Of a stretch of DNA of 64,000 nucleotides, positions 17,018 to 24,699 are shown piece by piece (within the stretch, counting starts at the first letter, position 1; each line of letters begins with the position of its first letter). Where the stretch lies: NCBI GenBank assembly GCA_946183415.1, contig CAMHAM010000001.1, forward strand, positions 97,510-161,509, in the 5' to 3' direction. This DNA is from an uncultured Prevotella sp. (lineage in GTDB: Bacteria; Bacteroidota; Bacteroidia; Bacteroidales; Bacteroidaceae). The position numbers and the translations under genes were made by a program. Under the pieces are notes generated by a model. It had not been told where the DNA came from. It was given only the letters and a program-made list of their open reading frames with translations, and made no database searches.

Positions 17018-17204
17018 CGCTCCACGCTCCAACGCTCCAACGCTCCATCTGCGAATTCCGTTGTTGCATTGAGTGGCTATATAGTATCTTATTAAATTTA
17101 TATATATTATAATATATATAAATTATTTATATATAATACATCAGCATGAAGCGCGAATATAGAAAACACCAAATGGAGCGTTGGAGCGTTGGAGCGTTGG
17201 AGCG
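17018..17204. repeat. Concentric inverted repeat with an AT palindrome at its centre
   Basis: The left arm has GCTCCAAC-type 8-bp units (perfect core 17026-17048) and the right arm the inverse GTTGGAGC units (17173-17195). The core is a perfect 23-bp match, extending to about 31 bp with one gap. Midway, 17095-17124 is a perfect 30-bp AT palindrome whose centre (17109.5) lies one base from the centre of the arms (17110.5). The structure could extrude as a cruciform. No transposase or ORF is associated. Confidence 0.7.
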
Positions 17205-17230
17205 CGCGATTGATTTCCTGCATAAAAGCA

Positions 17231-17260
17231 TTCAGGGCTTGCATCGCTGCAGGCCCTGAA
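17231..17260 (+). other. Hairpin TTCAGGGC/GCCCTGAA
   Basis: An 8-bp perfect stem (17231-17238 with 17253-17260) encloses TGCATCGCTGCA, which can pair further. It lacks a T run, so it is not a typical terminator. It may be a processed or regulatory RNA structure within the 900-bp gap between pyrD and vgrG. Confidence 0.4.
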
Positions 17261-17487
17261 CTTTGTACTAACCAAAATTAACTAACTAACAATAACCAAT
17301 TCTTATGTATGAAAAAACTATTCTCATGTGTTTTGACGATGCAAAGGTACGGCGGAATCTCCGCTCCTGCAAATCTGTTCAGCGAATCGACTGAAATCTT
17401 CAGCGAAAAAGGCAATGGCGGGACGATGCAAAAGTGTTAAAAAACGAAAAAGTCTAAGAAATGTGTGGTATTTAAAAAAAATGTGTG

Positions 17488-17667
17488 TATCTTTGCAGTA
17501 TACTAATTCTATAATATATTATGGCGAAATTGACATTGACAATCTATGGGTCATCACTAACAGGATGTGGTTTGAGAAGACCGACGACGGCAGCGGCCTC
17601 CAAGCTAACTGCGGGTTTGAAGAAGCGACAAACTCCGATGGCAGATGGCGGGTTTTGTCGCTCTTTT
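17488..17667 (+). ncRNA. Short promoter-to-terminator unit upstream of vgrG
   Basis: TATCTTTG at 17488-17495 is a -7 box. A 9-bp stem AGCGACAAA/TTTGTCGCT (17624-17632 with 17654-17662) followed by CTTTT looks like a terminator. Between them a transcript of about 160 nt would be made. A possible ORF starts at ATG 17521 with MAKLTLTIYG, reminiscent of the VgrG start MARLRLTIGN, but the hairpin lies inside the ORF. It could be a small RNA, a leader, or a decayed vgrG 5-prime copy. Confidence 0.4.
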
Positions 17668-17711
17668 ATGCACATGTCGCAACTTTATCAGGAAAAAAAC
17701 AGAATAATTGC

Positions 17712-17741
17712 TTGTATTTCGCTATTTTTTGTGTAACTTTG
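17712..17741 (+). promoter_or_regulatory. Promoter of the vgrG island
   Basis: TTG at 17712-17714, a 19-bp spacer and TAACTTTG at 17734-17741 lie 79 bases upstream of the vgrG ATG. This is the only good promoter I see for the six-gene island up to 26842. Confidence 0.65.
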
Positions 17742-17820
17742 CAATCGGTATTAGTAATAATCACCTAAAAATATAAATAGGTTCTATCCTGAAAGTATTC
17801 AATAAGTAAAAATAGAGATT

Positions 17821-20800
17821 ATGGCAAGATTAAGACTTACAATTGGCAACATCTCGGTATCGACGGAAGTTGAGACTGGCCGCATCGCTTTGCGGAGGGG
17901 CCTCCTGGGAATGGACGGCTACGACGTCAGTCTCGTAGATTTCAGTTTCAAGAAGAAGATGTATCAGCCCACGGAGCTGCTGGCTGACCTGCGGATAAAC
18001 ATGTCGTTAGGTTCAAACACCAGCTGGAAGGCTATCAGCAGACAGAATGTAGAAAAACTGTTCAAGCACAAGCGCGTCTCCCTGGAGGTGCTGAGGAACG
18101 ACGGCGACGAAAACGACGGCGAGCTGATCGACGTGGTGGGCGACGACTACTTCGTGCACGAGGTGCGCCCCTGCTATAATCCCGACTCGATGACGGTGAA
18201 GCTGAAGATCTACAGCCTCGACAAGCTGCTGACGCTGTCGCGCTACTGCAAGAGCTGGACGGCCAAGAAGCTGAGCGAGCACATCCTGAAGAGCGAGCTG
18301 TCGAACTACAAGGTGCCCTACAACCAGAATGAGCACATCGCCTGTGACGCCTCGACGATGAAGCACCTGCTGAAAGACGGACAGGAGCATATCTTCCCCT
18401 ATCTCGTGCAGTACAACGAGAGCTTCTACGACATGCTCATCCGTACCTGCAACCGCTGGGGTGAGTTCGTCTATTGGGAGGACGGCAAGCTGCACATCGG
18501 CTGCGACACGGAATCGAAGCAGGCAAAGGCCGTCAGCGGCTACCACTCGATCACCTTCCAGGACTTTGCCTCGGAGCAGCCCATCAAGGAGGGGAGCACC
18601 TATGTGTCGGAGGCACCCTACGAGAACAATGTACTGAATAGCAAGGTGGTGAAGGACGGCGCAGCCATCGTCTTTGGCACCATCGAGAACATGACCGATA
18701 TGAAGACAGGTGGCGACTTCTACTGGCTGCGGAAGGTGGGCCAGGTGCTGACGAACAGCAAGCCGATGATGAACTTCATTTTCGACACCGCCGTCAACGA
18801 CCTGATCGCCTGGGGGCAGCAGGATTCGCTGGTGAGCCAGTGGAACGATGCCCACAACGATGCCTACTTCATCAAGAAAAAGAAGCCAGGGATCTCGACG
18901 CTCGACGAGCAGTACTCGGCGGACAAGAAAACGCTGAACCAGTGGTCGGAGGCCAAACCTTTCGTCGGCCCCACGGAGTATGCCAAGATCCTGGCAGGGG
19001 AGGCGGCCGCCGAGCAGAACATCATCGAGATCGACTACGACACGACGTGGCCCGGACTGAAGCTGGGCGACATCATCAAGGCCAACGACGAGGAGTTCGT
19101 CGTGGTGGAGATCGCCTCGCGGGATACGGACAAGTTCGTGGTGAAGGCCATTGCCAAGGAAGGCGGCGTGTTCTATCCCACGATGATCCCGGCAGGACAC
19201 ATCCGTACCAGCGGTCCGCAGGTGGCACTGGTGGTGGATGCCGACGACCCCCTGAAGAAGAACCGCGTGCGTCTGCAGTACCCCTGGCAGCTGACTGGCG
19301 TGAATCCTGTCTATGAGGAGATTATGGCCAAGAACCTGAAGGGGCATGACATCAGCGACGCCACGCCCTGGCTGCTCTACGCCTCGGCGTCGGGACCGAC
19401 CAAGGCCGGTGTGCACGGCCGTCACTATCTGGCAGAGAAGGTGCTCGTGAACTATGCCAACAACAACGTGGAGCGCCCGTTCGTGGTGGGTGCCGTCTCG
19501 ACGGACACGCCGGGCTCGATGAAGGCCGCCTCGGCCGTGATGCAGGCGCCCAACGGCACGTATATCAAGGTGCACGAGGGTATGGGCAAGGGAGCCACGG
19601 CCTTCATGGCCAACTTCACGCCGGGCCTGAGTCTGGCCAACGGCTTCGTGAGTTTCCCCGACTTCTTCGGCTCGGACAACGAGATGAGCAAGGCCTTCGA
19701 GGGCGGCGTGGAACTGGGCGACAAATACGGTATCTGGAACATCAGTTGCTCTACCGACAAGCGTGCCATCAACATTAACTCGCCCTGGGGCAACGTGGCC
19801 ATCAACGCCTTCACGGGCATCACGATCAACGCGCCCAACGGCGACGTCAGGATCAAGGGCAAGAACGTGTCGATAGAGGCGGGCAACAACCTGAGCCTTA
19901 AGTCGGGCACGAACATCACCAACAAGTTCATCTCGACGTATGGCGGCGGTGCTGTCTTCAACATGACCAGCTTCATGTACGACGCGGCGTCGATGGCCGC
20001 CAAGAAGCTGGCCTCGATGGTGGAGAGCGTGTTCGACCTCTCGCTGATCCGCTCGCTCATCGAGGTCTTTTGGCGGCCTCAGGAGGGTGCGCTCTCCATC
20101 CAGTCGAACCGTTACCTGAAGATGGGCGCGGGCGGAGCGATGCCGGGCTATCCGGATGCTGCCTACCTGCATCCGAAGAAGCGCGACAAGCGCGACGAGA
20201 AGTTGCTTGAGAAGCAGCTGCCCGACACCCTGAAGATGGGTCCGGCGATGGCAACGCTGGTGAACAAGTTGCCGAAGATAGCGGAGACGATGGTGGAGCG
20301 GTACTATGAAAGATACCACGACTGCATCGTTAAGAAATGGGACTTGGAGCACGCTATCGGGCAGCTGAAAAACTATAGCGACATCAATGATAATGACAAA
20401 GCGGTGTGCAAGGATTATAACGACCTGAAGCAGATGCTCTGGGATGCTGCGACCAAGAAGATTACGGAGGCTGATATGGACTTTAAAGCCAACTGTGCCA
20501 GCGACAGTAGTGATGACGTGAATCTTTTAGCTTATTATAGATGCAAATCTGCTGACGTGGATGGTTACAACAAGTGCAAGAATGACATGGATAAAATCTA
20601 TGCATACATCCTGAAGCGCCGTGTGGAGTGCAAGAAAGATGTGGTTGACAAGGCCAACGCCCTGCTTGAGAGCATTAACAGGCTGCGCACGGATCCGCAG
20701 AAACTGGGCGACCTGCACGCCGCCGGCATCAGTCCTGAGGACCGGCATGCGCCCGCCGGTGCTGTGAAGGCACTGCTGGCTGCCATCTCGGCAGAGAAAT

Positions 20801-21522
20801 GCAAGGACACTGCTTTCTTCAAGTATGCCTGCAACGAACAAGGCGCGATCACTGATGACAGGACTGAACTGACGTTACATCGCCTCTTCAACATCAACTT
20901 CCACGAGAAAGCCCTGATGCGCCGGGCAGCACTGAACCTGATGGAAGGCTGGGGGATGGAGTCGAAGCCCGTCGAATTCAAGTTGAATGGCAATAAGATC
21001 GAAAAGAGTGGATTGGCTGAAAAGCCGGCACGCCCCGCCAGCGACGCCGATTTTGAAGACGAGGGCAAGTGGAGCGTCTATGTCAGCAGCCTGCAGTTCA
21101 CCAAGCCGATAGCGAAGACGGGCAGTTATCTCGACGAGGCTGTATCAACGCTCTTCGATCCCACCAACCTCAAATTGGCTACGACCTTCCAGGAATATTA
21201 CTCCTGGAGCAACCCCAAGGCGGGTCAGATACTGTTCGGCACGGGTGCGACCTACAGCATGAAGGCCGACGGAACCATCAGTCGGTTGGAGACACACTGC
21301 AATCAGGCGAAGATATCAAGTGCACTGCTCAGCGAGGAAGACCAGGCGGCCTTCGACCAGCTGAACATGGATGTGCAGAATACGCTGAAAAACCTCGGAA
21401 GTGAGCATGGAAATGCGCCTATCGTGGTGGTTAACCCGAACCCGAACCCGAATCCCGCCGGCGATGATAACGAGAACGGCGGCGGCAACGACGACAGCTT
21501 TGTCTTAGAGAGTTTATTATAA
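17821..21522 (+). CDS. vgrG: VgrG-like spike protein with long C-terminal extension
   Basis: This 1233-aa protein, about twice the length I expect for a Bacteroidetes VgrG, begins MARLRLTIGNISVSTEVETG. A gp27-like base domain covers about residues 1-440. A gp5-type OB fold starts near residue 465 (GPQVALVVDADDPLKKNRVRLQYPW). A beta-helical spike spans about 637-777, with repeats such as NVAINAFTGITINAPNGDVRIKG. Residues about 790-1170 are mostly helical, Lys/Glu-rich and Cys-containing, and I recognise no toxin domain there. The end has an (NP)4 run and a Gly/Asn/Asp tail. As a type VI tip protein it would puncture target membranes; the extension may be cargo or a docking region. Four downstream genes and a PAAR gene follow closely. 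Confidence 0.88.
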   Translation: MARLRLTIGNISVSTEVETGRIALRRGLLGMDGYDVSLVDFSFKKKMYQPTELLADLRINMSLGSNTSWKAISRQNVEKLFKHKRVSLEVLRNDGDENDGELIDVVGDDYFVHEVRPCYNPDSMTVKLKIYSLDKLLTLSRYCKSWTAKKLSEHILKSELSNYKVPYNQNEHIACDASTMKHLLKDGQEHIFPYLVQYNESFYDMLIRTCNRWGEFVYWEDGKLHIGCDTESKQAKAVSGYHSITFQDFASEQPIKEGSTYVSEAPYENNVLNSKVVKDGAAIVFGTIENMTDMKTGGDFYWLRKVGQVLTNSKPMMNFIFDTAVNDLIAWGQQDSLVSQWNDAHNDAYFIKKKKPGISTLDEQYSADKKTLNQWSEAKPFVGPTEYAKILAGEAAAEQNIIEIDYDTTWPGLKLGDIIKANDEEFVVVEIASRDTDKFVVKAIAKEGGVFYPTMIPAGHIRTSGPQVALVVDADDPLKKNRVRLQYPWQLTGVNPVYEEIMAKNLKGHDISDATPWLLYASASGPTKAGVHGRHYLAEKVLVNYANNNVERPFVVGAVSTDTPGSMKAASAVMQAPNGTYIKVHEGMGKGATAFMANFTPGLSLANGFVSFPDFFGSDNEMSKAFEGGVELGDKYGIWNISCSTDKRAININSPWGNVAINAFTGITINAPNGDVRIKGKNVSIEAGNNLSLKSGTNITNKFISTYGGGAVFNMTSFMYDAASMAAKKLASMVESVFDLSLIRSLIEVFWRPQEGALSIQSNRYLKMGAGGAMPGYPDAAYLHPKKRDKRDEKLLEKQLPDTLKMGPAMATLVNKLPKIAETMVERYYERYHDCIVKKWDLEHAIGQLKNYSDINDNDKAVCKDYNDLKQMLWDAATKKITEADMDFKANCASDSSDDVNLLAYYRCKSADVDGYNKCKNDMDKIYAYILKRRVECKKDVVDKANALLESINRLRTDPQKLGDLHAAGISPEDRHAPAGAVKALLAAISAEKCKDTAFFKYACNEQGAITDDRTELTLHRLFNINFHEKALMRRAALNLMEGWGMESKPVEFKLNGNKIEKSGLAEKPARPASDADFEDEGKWSVYVSSLQFTKPIAKTGSYLDEAVSTLFDPTNLKLATTFQEYYSWSNPKAGQILFGTGATYSMKADGTISRLETHCNQAKISSALLSEEDQAAFDQLNMDVQNTLKNLGSEHGNAPIVVVNPNPNPNPAGDDNENGGGNDDSFVLESLL

Positions 21523-21553
21523 TGAATAGTGAATAATAAATAGTGAATAAGTT

Positions 21554-23524
21554 ATGGCAGACTATATAATTGACGATTGGAAGACGATGCTTGGCGAGTT
21601 TCAGGACTGCGTGCAGAAGGACCTGGAAGAAATCCACAAGCAGAAAGCAGAGATACAGCAGATGAAGGCCGAACTCCACAAGGAGATGGAGGGCTTCAAG
21701 TACTATCGCGACGAGAATTGCCTGATTCTCTCGGCCCCGAAAGTGATTATCGGCAATGTCGATGAGAGCGGCGACCTGCTGGGCGGCATGGGCGAGGTGA
21801 TCATCAAGGGGCACGGCGTGGAGTTGAACGGCGTGGGCGAGACGGGACATATCGTCAGCCGCGCACCCAGCATCCGGCAGACTGCCGTCGATCCCGGCAG
21901 CGACGGACAGGAGAATATCGTCTGCAGGACGTCGGAGATCACGTCGCAGGCCTGCAACATCGTGCTGGAGAGCAACGACGCCACCGATGCCTTCTCCATG
22001 ATGCCGGCATCGGCAGGCAAGGGCGGCGTCCGCATCCATGCCGACAACGCCATGCAGCTGGAGGCCGCCGTATCGAGCGAGCAGCGCAAGAGCCAGATAG
22101 AGTCCTCGGTGGATGCACTCACCAAGCAGATCTCAGAACTGGAGAAGCAGAAGACGGCACAGAAGCAGCAGGTGGATGGCGCCTTTGAAACGATGAAGTC
22201 GCTGCTCGACCAGGAGGAGGAACTGGATTCGGCCGACGCCATGGTGGGCCGCGTGAACACCCTCGATATGTTCGACATACACGAACAGGTGGAGTCGGCG
22301 CTGCCGATGCTCTGTCAGGCGGCGATGGCCTACGTGAAAACCATCTCGCAGCTGGCCGAGGCCAACAGGATGAAGAAGGCGCTGGAGACCGAAAAGGGCA
22401 CCATCAAGGAGGGTGACGACTTCAAGCAGAACACCACGGGCGCCACGATGCAGATCAAGGCAGAGACTATCAATATAGCGACAACCGACGGCGACGGCAA
22501 CCTGCACACCAATCTCGAGGCAGGCATCAGCGTGAGGACCCCGAGAATGGGCGTCGCGATGATCGACGACGAGGGCAAGCTCGTGGAGGACAGCACCTTC
22601 TCCGTGAGGAGCGAGAACATCAACTTGCTGACAGTAGCCCCCGAGAACGAAGGCAAGAACCTGAACGCAACGGGCAACGTGACCATCGCCTCGAAGAACG
22701 TCACCATCGAAGCCGTTGACTATGAGGAGAAGGATGGCCTCTACACCGAGAAGGAACTGACGGCAGACAGCAAGGTGAGCATCACCGCCAAGACCGTAGA
22801 GGTGGCTACGACGAACCCGAAGAACATCGAGCGCGACGACGACGGCAACATCACCAAGGGCGAATATACCGCCGAGGGCGACGTCATCTTCAAGTCGAAG
22901 AACTTCACCGTAGAGAGCATCGACTACGAGGTGGCCGACGGCACACCGAAGATGAAGGCACTCACGAAGGACGGCAAGGTGGCCTTCCGCGCCGAGAAGA
23001 CCGACGTGCTGGCAGCCGATGTCGAGGGCAAGGCTACAGGCAGCATCAACCTGAACGCAAAGGCTATCAGTGCGAAGTCGATGGATGTCGATAAGGAGAG
23101 TCTGGCCGACTCTGCCCTCGCAGCAGGCAGCACAATGACGCTCGTATCAGAGAAGATGTACGTAGGTGCGAAGTCGAAGGATGTGAAGTCGAAGAAGCTG
23201 CAGGCCGTGAGCGAGGAGATGGGACTCTTCGCCGACAAGACCTTCGAGGCCCAGCAGGGCGAAGGCAAGGCTGTGGTACAGCTCGACGGCGGCAACGCCT
23301 CTGTGGGCGGCAGCAAGACCGATGTCTTTGGTGCTACCACCATCAACGACAAGACGGAGGTCAAGGGCGAGATCAAGGCACCGAAGGGAACCTTCGATGG
23401 TCTGGAGGCCAAGAGCGCCTTCAAGTCACCAAGCATCGACGATGGCGCGGCTGCCGGAGGCGGCGGTGGCGGCGGCAGTCTGAGTGCCAAGTTGAGCATC
23501 GAGGAAGTGAAAAGTGATGAGTGA
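21554..23524 (+). CDS. Beta-solenoid-like spike-associated protein, function unknown
   Basis: This 656-aa protein has an N-terminal coiled coil (about residues 10-50), a beta segment (CLILSAPKVIIGNVDES), and a second long coiled coil (about 175-290). About 290-600 hold repeating short strands of the form x-V-x-I-x-A-K-x-V-x-V, for example KVSITAKTVEVATTNPKN. The repeat style resembles the VgrG beta-helical spike (compare DVRIKGKNVSIEAGNNLSL). The C-terminus has seven Gly in a row. It lies 31 bases after vgrG. I recognise no named family; a spike-shaft extension or secreted partner of VgrG is an inference. Confidence 0.6.
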   Translation: MADYIIDDWKTMLGEFQDCVQKDLEEIHKQKAEIQQMKAELHKEMEGFKYYRDENCLILSAPKVIIGNVDESGDLLGGMGEVIIKGHGVELNGVGETGHIVSRAPSIRQTAVDPGSDGQENIVCRTSEITSQACNIVLESNDATDAFSMMPASAGKGGVRIHADNAMQLEAAVSSEQRKSQIESSVDALTKQISELEKQKTAQKQQVDGAFETMKSLLDQEEELDSADAMVGRVNTLDMFDIHEQVESALPMLCQAAMAYVKTISQLAEANRMKKALETEKGTIKEGDDFKQNTTGATMQIKAETINIATTDGDGNLHTNLEAGISVRTPRMGVAMIDDEGKLVEDSTFSVRSENINLLTVAPENEGKNLNATGNVTIASKNVTIEAVDYEEKDGLYTEKELTADSKVSITAKTVEVATTNPKNIERDDDGNITKGEYTAEGDVIFKSKNFTVESIDYEVADGTPKMKALTKDGKVAFRAEKTDVLAADVEGKATGSINLNAKAISAKSMDVDKESLADSALAAGSTMTLVSEKMYVGAKSKDVKSKKLQAVSEEMGLFADKTFEAQQGEGKAVVQLDGGNASVGGSKTDVFGATTINDKTEVKGEIKAPKGTFDGLEAKSAFKSPSIDDGAAAGGGGGGGSLSAKLSIEEVKSDE

Positions 23525-23557
23525 AAATGAATAATTTTTAGTTTAAAGAGAAGAGAT

Positions 23558-24193
23558 ATGAAACGTGCTATATCCAATCAATATAATCAGCTGAACGAGA
23601 AGCTTACGGGCTATGTGGCTATGCTGAATTTCCGATACCTGAATCTGTGTATCAAGGCAGAACCTGTCGCACTGATACCCGTCAAGGTGAGCGTTGAAGG
23701 CGAGATGAGAAATCTGGAGCAGGTGGCCTATACCGCCAAGAAGGATGACTACCGTTTCTGGATTGTACCGAAATACGACGATGACCTGACAGCCATCGCC
23801 GAGGGCATCGCCAAGGTGCACCCGGAGTTCAAGCAGGAAGTGGGGGAATACAAGTCCGAAGGTCTCGCCGGCGAGGGCAGTGAGCAAACCGTGAAGTACC
23901 TGCAGCTGACGATGCCCGAGGTGGACGACAATCTCTACGACGCGATGAAGGATGCCGTCGATGTGTTCTATCAGGAATGTAAGACACTGATGGAGGCTGC
24001 CATTACCAAGGCGAAGGCAGAGATTGCGATTCTGTCGGTAGGGGAGCCTGAAGAAGATGTCGAGGGTATGAAGAAAGTCATTGATAAACTCACCCAGAAG
24101 ACTGAGGAACATCGCGACAAGTTGCGTGACCAGAAGTTGAAGGACATCGAGGATGCCTATAAGAACTGGCTGAGTCAGGCCGATATGATGTAG
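23558..24193 (+). CDS. Ribosome-recycling-factor-like protein in the spike island
   Basis: This 211-aa protein can be laid along ribosome recycling factor (RRF, about 185 aa) end to end. An N-terminal helix ends in VALIPVKV (RRF: LLDGIRV). Then EGEMRNLEQVAYTAKKDDYR and FWIVPKYDDDLTAIAEGIAK match the order of RRF domain II. VKYLQLTMPEVDDNLYDAMK matches the RRF strand and helix VIRLTLPPLTEERRKELVK, and a last helix reads KVIDKLTQKTEEHRDKL. The RRF IR(T/A)G(R/K)A segment is not conserved. The comparison is from memory, not a search. It lies 33 bases after the solenoid gene and 17 before the STAS gene; an adaptor or ribosome-directed role is speculative. Confidence 0.6.
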   Translation: MKRAISNQYNQLNEKLTGYVAMLNFRYLNLCIKAEPVALIPVKVSVEGEMRNLEQVAYTAKKDDYRFWIVPKYDDDLTAIAEGIAKVHPEFKQEVGEYKSEGLAGEGSEQTVKYLQLTMPEVDDNLYDAMKDAVDVFYQECKTLMEAAITKAKAEIAILSVGEPEEDVEGMKKVIDKLTQKTEEHRDKLRDQKLKDIEDAYKNWLSQADMM

Positions 24194-24210
24194 AAACAAA
24201 CAAATAGAAT

Positions 24211-24678
24211 GTGATGGAGAATGAATTTGAAGTGACAAAGGACGGCTCGACGCTAAACGTCTTGCTGGATGACGAACTCTCAGTCGGCAATGCCCCCGCT
24301 TTGACGGAAGAGCTGTCCAAATATCGTAATCAAGGCATAGATAAAGTTGTGTTCGATGTCACTGGACTGATCTATCTTTCAAGTGCCGGTCTCCGATGTA
24401 TCTTCTATGCTTTTCAGGAGCTGGGCCAGGAACCGGAGATCGTGTTCGAGAATTGTGCCAAGGAGATCTATGAGGTGCTTGATCACGTCGGGATGACCTC
24501 TGTCATCAAGTTTGAAAAGAGCCTCAAGAAGAAAGAGCTGTATCGGAAAAGAAAATTATGTAATCTGAACATGGGGGAAATCGGGCAGCTTAACAAGGAA
24601 CGGAAAAAGGGACTCGATGATTTCGCAGCGAACAACGATGTGGTCTGCTACAGTATGAAAATGGGGCAGGAAGACTGA
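24211..24678 (+). CDS. STAS-domain anti-sigma factor antagonist
   Basis: This 155-aa protein (GTG start; an ATG follows as codon 2) has a STAS fold over about residues 8-105: TLNVLLDDELSVGNAPALTE, then VVFDVTGLIYLSSAGLRCI, with the phosphorylatable Ser at 57 or 58. Such proteins bind an RsbW-type kinase when unphosphorylated and release it when phosphorylated. A basic tail of about 45 residues (KKKELYRKRKL onward) is extra to the domain. The next gene, 21 bases on, encodes a SpoIIE-type phosphatase that could dephosphorylate it. No kinase gene is in the island. Confidence 0.88.
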   Translation: MMENEFEVTKDGSTLNVLLDDELSVGNAPALTEELSKYRNQGIDKVVFDVTGLIYLSSAGLRCIFYAFQELGQEPEIVFENCAKEIYEVLDHVGMTSVIKFEKSLKKKELYRKRKLCNLNMGEIGQLNKERKKGLDDFAANNDVVCYSMKMGQED

Positions 24679-24699
24679 TCTTTAGCCAGAATAATCCTA

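Noticed and set aside
17231..17260. Terminator for pyrD
   Set aside because: The hairpin lacks a T run and is 310 bases beyond the pyrD stop, so it is listed only as a hairpin.
18013..20352. A 779-codon open frame antisense to vgrG
   Set aside because: It follows the codon bias of vgrG on the other strand, has a His/Val/Leu/Arg-rich composition typical of antisense frames, and has no promoter or recognisable domain.
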